Assembly (NCBI RefSeq): GCF_004801905.1
Contig: NZ_SSSN01000003.1
Location: 1,071,246-1,135,245 of the forward strand
Direction: 5' to 3'
DNA length: 64,000 nt
Source of the DNA: Orlajensenia flava
GTDB lineage: Bacteria; Actinomycetota; Actinomycetes; Actinomycetales; Microbacteriaceae
A program made the position numbers and the translations under genes. Positions 51,597 to 60,697 of the stretch are shown one piece after another. The number at the start of each line of letters is the position of its first letter. Positions within the stretch are counted from its first letter, which is position 1. The notes beneath the pieces were generated by a model. The model ran no database searches. It was not told the origin of the DNA and was given only the letters and a program-made list of their open reading frames with translations.

Positions 51597-54280
51597 TGGC
51601 TCGACGATCCACCAGCACCGGCTCATTGCTCGGCCGTCACCTCGCGGCCCACCCCGCCGGCGCCGTCACGCTCGCCGTGCTCGTCATCGTGCTCAGCGCC
51701 GTGGCAACGGCGGCGCCCCGCGCGGTCGCCGCCATGGACTCGTCGGCCGTGCAGCAGCAACTCAGCGCCCTCACGCCCGCTCAGCGCGACCTGGTGAGCT
51801 CCGTCGTGGGCGTGCCCGAGAAGGGCGGCTCGGCATCCCCGCGACTCGAGCCGGCGAGCGATGCCGTCTGGGGGCAGTTCGACGACGCCGTGATGCGGAT
51901 GCGGGCGGAGTACCCGCAGCCGTTGCGCTCATCGACAGGCGAGCCCGACTACCTGCTGGCCGTCGATCCACTCGACATCACCTACCTCGGGACCGGGCAT
52001 CACACCCGGATCTCGCTCGGATTCGACCCGCGCAGCGAGCACCACGTGCGCTACGTCGAAGGAACCGCGCCCGGCGCCTACACCGGGGACGTGCTGGATG
52101 TCGCCCTCGATTCCGCGAACGCCGACGCGCTGGAGTGGGCAGTCGGTGAGACCCGCACCTTCTCGCAGGGCACGGGGACGGTGACCATGCGGCTGACGGG
52201 CTTGTTCGCTCCGCGCCACGGCACAGACGACTATTTCTCGCACGCACCGCTGCTGCTGAGGCCGTCCATCGAGCAGCAGGGCCTCGGCCCGCCCATCTAC
52301 ACGGGCACGGCGCTCGTCGACCCCAGCGCGGTCGAGTTCATCGGCACGCTTCCCGTCGCCCCTCGGTTGCAGATCTGGTTCCCGCTGGACGTGTCGACCG
52401 TCACAGCCGACAGCGGCGACGAGTTGCTCACCCAGCTGCGAGAAGTGGAACGCACACCGCCCACGATCAGCATCGTGCGCCCGGGCTTCTGGGGCTCAGA
52501 CGTGACATTCCGGGCGCCAGCCGCCGACGCGCTCGAGCAGGCTCTCGGTGCACGAGCGGCCTCCGACGCGGTCATCGTGATGATGGCGGCCGGGCCGTTC
52601 GGCGTGATGATCGCGGTTCTGGCCCTCGGCTGCCGGGTCGTCGCACGACGTCGGGCGGATGCGCTGCGCCTGCTCGGAGCCCGCGGTGTCTCTCCCGCCG
52701 GTCGCGCGAGCCTGCTCGCCCTCGAGGGTGTCGTCATCGCGCTGCCCGCCAGCGTCCTCGGCTCCGTCATCGGCCTCTTCGTCACCCCGGGCGGCTGGAG
52801 CGCAGGCCTCATCGTCGTGCCACTCGCGTTCGCAGCCATCACGGCGCTGCTCCTGACGACCTCGCTGCGCGCCACGGAGGGCACCGCTCGCGCCGACCTC
52901 TCGCCGGCGGCGGGTGACCGGTGGCGCGTCGCTCTCGAGCTCACCGTCGTCGTGCTGGCGATCCTCGGCACACTCGCCCTGCTCCAGCGGGGCGTGAGCG
53001 GCGGCATCGATCCCCTGCTGGTCGCGGTGCCCCTCCTTCTCGCCGGGGCGGCATGCGTGATCGCCCTGCGCCTTTATCCGTTGCCGCTTCAGGCGCTGGC
53101 CAACCGCGCTCGCGGGAGGGCGGGCCTCGGAGGGTTCCTCGGACCGAGTCGAGCGCTGCGCGACCGTGCGATCGGCCTGGCGCCGGTGTTCGCGCTGCTC
53201 GTGGGCACCGCCGTGGCCGTCTCCTCCGGCGTGCTCCTGACCTCGGTTCAGAACGGTGTCACGGCCGCGGCCCAGACGGCGGTCGGCGCGGACATGCGCG
53301 TCTCGGGTACGGGCGTCGGCGCCGACCAGTTGCGTCGAATCGCCGCGATACCCGGTGTGGCCGAGACCGCTGCCGCATCCGGCAACATCGACGGCATCAT
53401 CGACAACGACGGTCGACGTACCAACATCGCCGTGGTGTGGGTCGATCCGGGCGAGCTCGCGCAGGTTCAGCGCGGATCGGCGGGGGCGATCCCGGTCGGC
53501 GGTCTGGACGGCGGCTCCCCGGGCGGGATTCCCGTGCTCGTCTCACCGTCCGTGGCGAGCGCGATGGCGGGAAGCTCGAGCACGCGCGTCAACGGCGAGA
53601 AGGTCCGGGTCGTCGGGACGGTGGCAGCCCCGAACGCGCTGACCGACCGCTCGGGCGTCGTCATCGTCGCACAGAGGAACGCGGATGCCCTCGCGGATGC
53701 CGAGGCCGACCCGCGTACGGTCCTCATCCGTCTGGAGCCCGGCGCACGCATCCCCGACGTGAGCCGCGCGGTGACGGCGGTGACGGGAACGGATGCGACG
53801 GTCGAGTCGGCGAAGGCGGCCGCGGCCGAGCGCGCGGCCCTGCCCGTCGCCGCCGGACTGCAGGCCGCACTGACGGCGGCCATCGCGCTGAGCGGGGTGC
53901 TCGGAGGGATCACCCTCGTGATGACACTCGTGCTCGGCGCACCGGCGCGCGCGCGGACGGTGACCCTCCTGCGGATGCTGGGCGCGCGTCGCGGGGAGGA
54001 GAGCGCCCTGGTGGCCTGGGAACTCGGTCCGCCGGTCGTGGCGGCCGTAGTCGTCGGCGTCGCACTGGGCATCGCGTTGCCCACCGTCGTGCTCAGCGGC
54101 GTCGACCTGCGCGCCTTCACCGGCGGGAGCATCCAGCCCGCGCTGAGCATCGATCCCGTCGCGACCGCGGTGCTCGTGATCGGGTTCCTGGCGGCCACAG
54201 CACTGTTCACCGCCGTCGCACTCGTCGCATCGCGCACCGCGCGGGCGTCGAGCATCCTGCGTTCGGTCCCGGAAGGATGA
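51593..54280 (+). CDS. FtsX-like ABC transporter permease 2
   Basis: An 895-aa permease of the same architecture as its neighbour: an N-terminal helix (VTLAVLVIVLSAVATAAP), a large extracytoplasmic domain to about 310, and a helix bundle with VARRRADALRLLGARGVSPA (the FtsX coupling-helix type). A second extracellular part follows, then C-terminal helices with RARTVTLLRMLGARRGEESA. GTG 51593 (or the adjacent ATG 51596) overlaps the previous stop. The two permeases probably pair as a heterodimer energised by the two ATPases downstream. Confidence 0.88.
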   Translation: MMARRSTSTGSLLGRHLAAHPAGAVTLAVLVIVLSAVATAAPRAVAAMDSSAVQQQLSALTPAQRDLVSSVVGVPEKGGSASPRLEPASDAVWGQFDDAVMRMRAEYPQPLRSSTGEPDYLLAVDPLDITYLGTGHHTRISLGFDPRSEHHVRYVEGTAPGAYTGDVLDVALDSANADALEWAVGETRTFSQGTGTVTMRLTGLFAPRHGTDDYFSHAPLLLRPSIEQQGLGPPIYTGTALVDPSAVEFIGTLPVAPRLQIWFPLDVSTVTADSGDELLTQLREVERTPPTISIVRPGFWGSDVTFRAPAADALEQALGARAASDAVIVMMAAGPFGVMIAVLALGCRVVARRRADALRLLGARGVSPAGRASLLALEGVVIALPASVLGSVIGLFVTPGGWSAGLIVVPLAFAAITALLLTTSLRATEGTARADLSPAAGDRWRVALELTVVVLAILGTLALLQRGVSGGIDPLLVAVPLLLAGAACVIALRLYPLPLQALANRARGRAGLGGFLGPSRALRDRAIGLAPVFALLVGTAVAVSSGVLLTSVQNGVTAAAQTAVGADMRVSGTGVGADQLRRIAAIPGVAETAAASGNIDGIIDNDGRRTNIAVVWVDPGELAQVQRGSAGAIPVGGLDGGSPGGIPVLVSPSVASAMAGSSSTRVNGEKVRVVGTVAAPNALTDRSGVVIVAQRNADALADAEADPRTVLIRLEPGARIPDVSRAVTAVTGTDATVESAKAAAAERAALPVAAGLQAALTAAIALSGVLGGITLVMTLVLGAPARARTVTLLRMLGARRGEESALVAWELGPPVVAAVVVGVALGIALPTVVLSGVDLRAFTGGSIQPALSIDPVATAVLVIGFLAATALFTAVALVASRTARASSILRSVPEG

Positions 54281-54284
54281 AGAC

Positions 54285-55181
54285 ATGAGCGACGCCGAGA
54301 TCGTCTGCACCGACCTGGTGCGCATCTTCACGGCCCAAGGGGTCGAGGTACAGGCCCTGCAAGGACTCAATCTGCGCGTGGAGTCGGGAGGGCTGGTCGC
54401 CCTCGTCGGGGCGTCGGGCTCGGGGAAGTCGACCCTCCTCGGCATCCTCTCGGGCCTGGATGCACCGACCGCCGGCACCGCTCGGGTGGCCGGGCACGAC
54501 CTCGTCGCGATGAGGCGTCGCGAGCGGGTGGGCTTCCAGCGCAGCAGCGTCGGCTTCATCTGGCAGCAGACCGCCCGCAACCTGCTGCCCTATCTCGACG
54601 CAGCGGGCAACGTCGCGGCGGCGCTCGCGGTCGCGGGACTCAGGAAGGGCCGCGACGAGCGCGTCCACGAGGTGCTCTCGGCGCTCGACGTCGATCACCT
54701 GGCCGACCGCCGGCCCGCGCAGCTGTCGGGCGGCCAGCAACAGCGGGTCGCCATCGCCGTGGCCATCGCCAATCGGCCGCGCGTGCTGCTCGCGGACGAG
54801 CCGACCGGTGAGCTGGACGACGCCACCTCCGCCGCCGTGCTCGAGGCGATGCGCAGCGTCAACGAGCGGCTCGGGGTGACCACGCTCATCGTGACGCACG
54901 ACGCATCCGTCTCGGAGCACGTCGCCCGCACGGTGCAGATCCGCGACGGGCGCACGTCGACCGAGGTGCTGCGCAGTCGCCGCACCGACGAGGAGGGTCG
55001 CGAGCACGCGACCGCCGAGGAGTTCGCCGTGCTCGACCGCGTGGGCCGCCTGCAGCTGCCGCAGGACTTCGTCGCCGCCCTGTCGCTGCGCGATCGGGTG
55101 CGGCTCGCCCTCGAGGACGACCACGTCGGGGTCTGGCCCGAGGCGACGGATGCGGCACCCACCGGAGAGGACCCGTCATGA
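54285..55181 (+). CDS. ABC transporter ATP-binding protein (MacB/LolD type) with C-terminal extension
   Basis: A 298-aa ATPase. Walker A is GASGSGKST, signature QLSGGQQQRVAIA, Walker B LLADEPTGELD, switch His in LIVTHDASVSEH. A tail of about 60-70 residues beyond the normal end (after IRDGRTSTEVL) contains an acidic, helix-forming stretch not found in LolD. It may dock to the partner permeases or to the second ATPase. ATG 4 nt after the permease stop. Confidence 0.92.
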   Translation: MSDAEIVCTDLVRIFTAQGVEVQALQGLNLRVESGGLVALVGASGSGKSTLLGILSGLDAPTAGTARVAGHDLVAMRRRERVGFQRSSVGFIWQQTARNLLPYLDAAGNVAAALAVAGLRKGRDERVHEVLSALDVDHLADRRPAQLSGGQQQRVAIAVAIANRPRVLLADEPTGELDDATSAAVLEAMRSVNERLGVTTLIVTHDASVSEHVARTVQIRDGRTSTEVLRSRRTDEEGREHATAEEFAVLDRVGRLQLPQDFVAALSLRDRVRLALEDDHVGVWPEATDAAPTGEDPS

Positions 55182-55954
55182 CCCCGGCACTGCTCGCCAC
55201 CGACCTGATGCGCGTCTACGCGTCGCCCGGGGGTGACGTCCGCGCCTGCGACGGGGTGTCCGTCGAGGCTCACGCCGGTGAACTGCTCGTCGTACGCGGA
55301 TCGTCGGGCGCGGGCAAGACCACCCTGCTCAACCTTCTCGGCGGCCTCGATCGGCCGGACTCCGGCGAGATATGGATCGACGGCGTGGCCATCGGCGGCC
55401 TCGACGACGACGCCCTCGCGACGCTCCGGCGCGGCGGACTGGCCTACATCTTCCAGAGCTTCGGCCTCATCCCCGTGCTCACGGCGGAGGAGAACGTCGA
55501 GGTGCCACTGCGGCTGGAGCGCACCGATCCGATCGAGCGCGATCGACGGGTCGCCGAGGCGCTCGAGCTGGTCGGCCTGTCCGATCATGCGAAACAGCGA
55601 CCGGGAGAGCTCTCGGGCGGCCAGCAGCAACGGGTCGGCATCGCGCGCGCCCTGGTCACGAATCCGCGCATCCTGCTGGCCGACGAGCCCACGGCCCAGC
55701 TCGACAGTGGAACCGCCGCGACCATCATGGACCTCATCGCGTCACTGGTGCGCGAGCGCGGGATCGCCGCGGTGGTGTCCACCCACGACCCGGTCCTGGT
55801 CGCTCGAGCCGATCGCGTGCTCGAACTCCACGACGGTCGCATCATCCGTTCGGCGCACGCCCACGCGACCGACCAGTCGATCGAAGCCGACGACGCACCC
55901 GAGTCGGACTCGGAGGTCGGTCAGCAACGCGGCCGGCACCGGAGCGTCGACTGA
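55178..55954 (+). CDS. ABC transporter ATP-binding protein (MacB/LolD type)
   Basis: A 258-aa ATPase of the same subfamily. Walker A GSSGAGKTT, Q-loop YIFQSFGLIP, signature ELSGGQQQRVGIARA, Walker B LLADEPTAQLD, switch His in VVSTHDPVLVARA. ATG overlaps the preceding stop (ATGA). Two different ATPases with two different permeases suggest an asymmetric complex. No lipoprotein or membrane-fusion partner is encoded nearby. Confidence 0.92.
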   Translation: MTPALLATDLMRVYASPGGDVRACDGVSVEAHAGELLVVRGSSGAGKTTLLNLLGGLDRPDSGEIWIDGVAIGGLDDDALATLRRGGLAYIFQSFGLIPVLTAEENVEVPLRLERTDPIERDRRVAEALELVGLSDHAKQRPGELSGGQQQRVGIARALVTNPRILLADEPTAQLDSGTAATIMDLIASLVRERGIAAVVSTHDPVLVARADRVLELHDGRIIRSAHAHATDQSIEADDAPESDSEVGQQRGRHRSVD

Positions 55955-55964
55955 CGCCGCGGGC

Positions 55965-57074
55965 TCACACGGTGAGCGGCCGGTGCAGGCGCTCGGCGGC
56001 GAGGCGTTCGGCCGCCTCGAGGGTGGTGATGCCGGAGGCCTCGGCATCCGCGAACACCCGCGTCACGGTGTCGGCGATGCCATCGACACGACGCGCGATG
56101 CCGTCGAGATCGGCGTCCGGTCGCGACGCCGCGTCGAGATAGATCACGCCGCCGGCATTCACGACGAAGTCGGGTGCCCATAAGATGCCGCGCCCCGCCA
56201 GCAGGCGAGCGCCCGTGCGGTCGGCGAGCTGGTTGTTCGCCGCGCCGACGACCGCCTTCACGCGCAGGCCGGCGATCGTGGCCGAGGTGAGCACCCCGCC
56301 CAGACCGCAGGGCACCAGGAGATCGGCCTGCGTGGTCAGGGCCTCGTCCGGCGCCACCCACGCGGCGCCCAACTGATCTGCGAGCGCTCGCCTCGCCCCG
56401 TTCACGTCAGCGACGGTCAGCCGAGCCCCCGCTGCGGAGAGAGCACGAGCCACGCGGGAGCCGACATTGCCCAGCCCGGAGATGACGATGTGACGTCCCT
56501 CCGCGTCGTCCGTGCCGTCGAGACGTTGCAGGGTGGAACGGATGGCGGCCAGGACACCCTCCGCCGTGGCGTCCGCCGGCTCTCCGACGCCGCCCTGCTC
56601 GGGCGGGAGACCGCAGACATGCGCGGTCCGCAGGGCGACCACGGCCATCAGTTCGGCGCTCGTGCCGACGTCCTCGGCGGTCATGTAACTGCCGCCGAGG
56701 CTTTCTACCGCGTCTCCGAGGTCGAGCATCGCGGCACTGCGGCCCTCCTCGGTGAGGGTTGTTCCGCGGGGGATGACGATGACGGCCTTGCCGCCTCCGC
56801 GCGAGAGGCCGGCTGCCGCGTTCTTGAGCGTCATCGCGGCGGAGAGACGAAGGGCGTCGGCGAGGCCGTCCTGCCAGTCGTCGTACGCCCAGAGGCGGGC
56901 GCCGCCGAGAGCCTGACCCAGGACGGTGGAGTGCACCGCCACGATGATGACCAGACCGGATCGGGCGCCGGTGACCACGAGCACCCGCTCATGGTCGAAG
57001 TCGGGAAGTTCGATGCGCTGGGCGTCGTGGGGCTGGTGTGCTGCGGATGCGAACGCGGGCATTACGAGAGTCAT
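55965..57074 (-). CDS. Leu/Val/Phe (Glu/Leu/Phe/Val) amino-acid dehydrogenase
   Basis: A 369-aa NAD-dependent oxidative deaminase. The substrate domain carries the catalytic-type lysines in AAMTLKNAAAGLSRGGGKAV followed by IV, then YMTAEDVGTS with the second catalytic Asp. The Rossmann domain has IVISGLGNVGSRVARALSAA and the late PDFVVNAGGVIYLDAAS. Valine, leucine and phenylalanine dehydrogenases cannot be separated by eye. AGGAGAC precedes the ATG and a TACCCT -10 (57141-57146) lies upstream. Convergent with the ABC operon, 10 nt from it. Confidence 0.9.
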   Translation of the reverse strand: MTLVMPAFASAAHQPHDAQRIELPDFDHERVLVVTGARSGLVIIVAVHSTVLGQALGGARLWAYDDWQDGLADALRLSAAMTLKNAAAGLSRGGGKAVIVIPRGTTLTEEGRSAAMLDLGDAVESLGGSYMTAEDVGTSAELMAVVALRTAHVCGLPPEQGGVGEPADATAEGVLAAIRSTLQRLDGTDDAEGRHIVISGLGNVGSRVARALSAAGARLTVADVNGARRALADQLGAAWVAPDEALTTQADLLVPCGLGGVLTSATIAGLRVKAVVGAANNQLADRTGARLLAGRGILWAPDFVVNAGGVIYLDAASRPDADLDGIARRVDGIADTVTRVFADAEASGITTLEAAERLAAERLHRPLTV

Positions 57075-57158
57075 CGTCGAGTCTCCTGAGTGTGCTGCCT
57101 CGTGGGCAGATCGGTGCGGCGCGGGGTGTGCGCCTCTCTCAGGGTACCCGCCGGAGAC

Positions 57159-57178
57159 GCCGTCTAGGCAGCGACGGC
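57159..57178 (-). terminator. Weak terminator-like hairpin after purH
   Basis: GCCGTC / GACGGC inverted repeat (6 bp, 8-nt loop), 14 nt past the purH stop on the minus strand. Short and without a U-tract, so tentative. Confidence 0.3.
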
Positions 57179-57191
57179 ACGGCGGGACTCG

Positions 57192-58787
57192 TCAGTGGAA
57201 GAAGTGCCGCTCGCCGGTGAGGTACATGGTCACTCCCGCCGCATCCGCCGCCGCGATGACCTCGGCGTCGCGGATGGATCCTCCGGGCTGCACGATCGCG
57301 CGTACGCCGCCCGCGATGAGGATCTCGGGCCCGTCGGCGAAGGGGAAGAAGGCGTCGGATGCCGCGACCGAGCCAGCGGCGCGCTGACCCGCGCGCTCGA
57401 CGGCGAGCTTGCAGGAGTCGACCCGATTGACCTGTCCCATGCCGACACCGACGGATGCGCCTCCGGCGGCGAGCAGGATCGCGTTGGACTTGACCGAACG
57501 ACAAGCCGTCCAGGCGAACTCGAGGTCGGCGCGCGTGGCCTCGTCGGCAGCGGGTCCGGCCACGAGCGTCCACTCGTCGAATGGCGCGAACCGGGCGTCG
57601 GTCTGCTGCAGCAGGAGGCCACCGGAGATCTGCTTGAGCTCGACGCCCGTCGGCTCGAAGTCGGCGGGCAGGCGCAGCAGTCGGATGTTCTTCTTGGCCT
57701 GGAGGAGTTCCAGGGCCTCGGCGTCGAAGTCGGGCGCGACCAGCACCTCGGTGAAGATGCCGGCGACCGTCTCGGCCATCGCCCGCGTCACCGTGCGGTT
57801 CGCTGCGATCACTCCCCCGTAGGCCGACACCGGATCGCACGCGTGGGCTCGCTCGTGCGCGGACGCGATCGGGTCGCGGTCGTCGTCGCCCGCGATGGCG
57901 ATGCCGCAGGGATTGGCGTGCTTGATGATCGCGACCGCGGGCACGGCGAAGTCGTAGGCCGCGCGCACGGCGGCATCCGCATCGACGAAGTTGTTGTACG
58001 ACATCTCCTTGCCGTGCAACTGCTCGGCCTGCGCGATCCCGCGCCCGCGCGTGCTGCTGTAGAGCGCGGCGGCCTGGTGCGAGTTCTCGCCGTAGCGCAG
58101 AGCCTGCTCGCGCGTCCACGCCTCGCCGATCCAGCCGGGGAACGGATCGCCGTCCGGCGCGACGGCGGCTCCGAGCCACGAGGCGACGGCGACGTCGTAT
58201 GCGGCGGTGTGACGGAACGCCTCGAGCGCGAGGGACTGCCGCTGCTCGAGGGTGGTGCCCCCGGACACGACGGCGTCGGCGATCTGCGGGTAGCGGGAGG
58301 GGTCGATCACGATGGCCACGTTGCCGTGGTTCTTGGCCGAGGCGCGCACCATCGCCGGGCCGCCGATGTCGATCTGCTCGACGGTGTCGAGGTTGGTCGC
58401 GCCGGACGCGACGGTGGCTGCGAACGGATAGAGGTTGACGACGACGAGCTCGAACGGCGCGATGCCGAGCTCCAGAAGCTCCGCCTCGTGGTGTTCGAGG
58501 CGCAGGTCGGCGAGCAGGCCCGCGTGGATGGCGGGATGCAGGGTCTTCACCCGGCCGTCGAGCGCCTCGGCGAAGCCCGTGACACTCGCGACATCCGTCA
58601 CGTCGAAACCGGCGTCGCGGATGGTCGCCGCGGTAGTCCCGGTCGAGACGAGTTCGACGCCCTGGCCGGCGAGCGCCGCGGCCAGTTCGACGAGACCCGT
58701 CTTGTCGCTCACCGAGAGCAGCGCGCGGCGGATGGGCACCCGGTCGCGTTCGCGATACAGGCTGTTGTCGTGGCGGGGACCGCTCAT
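57192..58787 (-). CDS. purH: Bifunctional AICAR transformylase / IMP cyclohydrolase
   Basis: A 531-aa enzyme of the last two purine steps, consuming 10-formyl-THF. The N-terminal IMP cyclohydrolase (MGS-like) has [52 protein letters not shown], and [15 protein letters not shown]. The transformylase domain has [40 protein letters not shown], and the C-terminal [23 protein letters not shown] overlaps the purN stop (ATGA). Its substrate ZMP is the ligand family of the glyA riboswitch in this window. Confidence 0.97.
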   Translation of the reverse strand: MSGPRHDNSLYRERDRVPIRRALLSVSDKTGLVELAAALAGQGVELVSTGTTAATIRDAGFDVTDVASVTGFAEALDGRVKTLHPAIHAGLLADLRLEHHEAELLELGIAPFELVVVNLYPFAATVASGATNLDTVEQIDIGGPAMVRASAKNHGNVAIVIDPSRYPQIADAVVSGGTTLEQRQSLALEAFRHTAAYDVAVASWLGAAVAPDGDPFPGWIGEAWTREQALRYGENSHQAAALYSSTRGRGIAQAEQLHGKEMSYNNFVDADAAVRAAYDFAVPAVAIIKHANPCGIAIAGDDDRDPIASAHERAHACDPVSAYGGVIAANRTVTRAMAETVAGIFTEVLVAPDFDAEALELLQAKKNIRLLRLPADFEPTGVELKQISGGLLLQQTDARFAPFDEWTLVAGPAADEATRADLEFAWTACRSVKSNAILLAAGGASVGVGMGQVNRVDSCKLAVERAGQRAAGSVAASDAFFPFADGPEILIAGGVRAIVQPGGSIRDAEVIAAADAAGVTMYLTGERHFFH

Positions 58788-59377
58788 GATCGGGAGAGCT
58801 CCTCGAGGCTGATGTGGGCGTTGGCGATGTCGAGGACGGTCTGGATGAGCAGGCGCCGCTCGACCGGTTTGATGCGCTCGTGCAGGGTGGTCTCGGTGTC
58901 TCCGGGGTGCACGGCCACCCGCTCCTGCACGATCACCGGGCCGCCGTCGACGCTGTTGTCCACGACGATGACGCTCGCACCGGTGAGGTCGACCCCCGCG
59001 GCAAGGGCGTCGCGCACTCCGTGGGCGCCCGGGAACTCGGGTAGGTAGGCCGGATGCGTGTTGATCATGGCCGGGCTGAGGGCCGCGACGACGCGCGGCG
59101 GGAAGATGCGCATGAAGCCGCTGAGGATGACGAGGTCGGCATCCCACGCACGGATCTGCTCGAGCATCGCATCGCCCCAGGTCACGCGGTCGGCGAAGGC
59201 CGTGTAGGTGACGGTGAAGGTCGGGATGCCGTACTCCTCGCCGAGCGCGAGACCGTCGGCGTCGCGATCGGCTCCGATGGCCACGACGCGGGCGGGGAAC
59301 TCGGCGTCGCGCGAGGCGTCCAGGAGCGCACGCAGATTAGATCCCCCTCCGGAGATCAGCACGACGAGCGAGAGCAC
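58784..59377 (-). CDS. purN: Phosphoribosylglycinamide formyltransferase
   Basis: A 197-aa GAR transformylase using 10-formyl-THF. Features are [35 protein letters not shown], the catalytic [34 protein letters not shown], and the C-terminal [11 protein letters not shown]. Cotranscribed with purH downstream (4-nt overlap) and the DUF6350 gene 9 nt upstream. The order DUF6350/perM-purN-purH is conserved in actinobacteria. Confidence 0.96.
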   Translation of the reverse strand: MLSLVVLISGGGSNLRALLDASRDAEFPARVVAIGADRDADGLALGEEYGIPTFTVTYTAFADRVTWGDAMLEQIRAWDADLVILSGFMRIFPPRVVAALSPAMINTHPAYLPEFPGAHGVRDALAAGVDLTGASVIVVDNSVDGGPVIVQERVAVHPGDTETTLHERIKPVERRLLIQTVLDIANAHISLEELSRS

Positions 59378-59386
59378 TCCCCGAGC

Positions 59387-60664
59387 CTACCGGCTGAGGG
59401 TGGCGGCCTCCGACGGCAGCGACGTCCTCCGCTGGGGTTCCGGATCCTCATCCGCCCACCGGCCTCGCAGTCCCGCGAGCACCGCGAGCAGCGCGGCGGG
59501 GACGCCCACCTCGACGGCGGCGAGAGCCCCGGTGACCCACGGATCGGGCCCCACCTGCGCCAGACGACCGGGTCCGACGGCCCCACCCGAGAACCAGGCG
59601 AGCACCCCCAGTGCGATTCCCGCCATGGCACCCGCTCCGAGACCTGTCGCGAGACGGGCCATCGTCGATGACCCGTCGGGCAGGCGTCGACCGGCCACCC
59701 ATCCGCCCGCCGCTCCCAGCAGCACGGGCACCACGAGACCGAGCCATCCGACGCTCGCCGCACCGTGCGGGAGGGCGCCGAACAGCGGCAGGCCGGGCAA
59801 CGTGCCGATGGTGGTTCCCGCGGGTGAGACCGCGGTGCCGACACCGAGCGCGAATCCCGGGCCGATCAGCCAGGAGGCGGCCCAGACGATGACGTTGGGA
59901 AGCAGCGCGAGTTGAAGGACGGTGATCGCGGCGCCGCCGATCGCCCCGGCGTGCAGGGTCTCGTACAGGCTCGTGATGGTCGAGTAGTTCGTGACCAGCG
60001 CGATGGTCACGAGCACGGAGGCAGCGGCGATGATGCCGGAGACCGCGACTGTCGCTCCGCGGGCGGCAGCCGCCACACCGGAGCGGAGTCCGGCGGGCCA
60101 TCGCGCGATCAGGCGCCGGATGGTGCGCGCCGTTCCGTCCTGTTGGGCCGCCGGCAGTCGGGAGGACTCCCACTCGGAACCGATGATCGCCGCCGCGGCG
60201 TAGAGGAGCACCGGCAGGAGGAGTCCCTGCACCCGCGACGGACGGGCGATGACGTCCCCCGCGCTGAAGAGCACGACAGCGGTGAGTGCTGCGAACACGA
60301 TGACCGCGACGAGGATGCCCACCATCCGCGACCCGCTGATCGCCGCCCGTCGGCCCACCCGCACGCCGAACACGGCCGTCAGCGTCCCGAAGCCGAGCAG
60401 GGCGATGGTGATGAAGAAGGGCTGCTCCGCTCCCGGCAGTCCGGTGCCGGCGGCCAGAGTGCTCGGAAGGGTCACCAGCACGTCCACGCCATGTCCCAGC
60501 AGCCACACGTCGGCGGCCGCGCGCCAGAAGCCGATCCAGTCCACACCCATGCCGAGACTGACGCCCCAGACGACGGTGAGGGCGACGGTGGGGATGGCGA
60601 GCCCGACGGCGACGGCGATGAACGCCTCGAGAGCGGCGAGCAGTGCTGTCGTTGTGCGGTTCAT
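59387..60664 (-). CDS. DUF6350 / PerM-like membrane protein
   Basis: A 425-aa polytopic protein with about ten hydrophobic segments (LEAFIAVAVGLAIPTVALTV; FFITIALLGFGTLTAVFGVR; VGILVAVIVFAALTAVVLFS and others). It has the arrangement and position of the mycobacterial cell-division-associated PerM protein (Rv0955), just upstream of purN. Function in this organism is inferred only from that synteny. Start ATG; the next gene upstream ends 34 nt away. Confidence 0.8.
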   Translation of the reverse strand: MNRTTTALLAALEAFIAVAVGLAIPTVALTVVWGVSLGMGVDWIGFWRAAADVWLLGHGVDVLVTLPSTLAAGTGLPGAEQPFFITIALLGFGTLTAVFGVRVGRRAAISGSRMVGILVAVIVFAALTAVVLFSAGDVIARPSRVQGLLLPVLLYAAAAIIGSEWESSRLPAAQQDGTARTIRRLIARWPAGLRSGVAAAARGATVAVSGIIAAASVLVTIALVTNYSTITSLYETLHAGAIGGAAITVLQLALLPNVIVWAASWLIGPGFALGVGTAVSPAGTTIGTLPGLPLFGALPHGAASVGWLGLVVPVLLGAAGGWVAGRRLPDGSSTMARLATGLGAGAMAGIALGVLAWFSGGAVGPGRLAQVGPDPWVTGALAAVEVGVPAALLAVLAGLRGRWADEDPEPQRRTSLPSEAATLSR

Positions 60665-60697
60665 CCGACTCGCAGCCTAACCGCCGCGACGCTCAGG

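Noticed and set aside
59378-59386. Second ZTP riboswitch before purN-purH
   Set aside because: Only 9 nt separate purN from the DUF6350 gene, and no CGCCTGGGC-type element was seen there.
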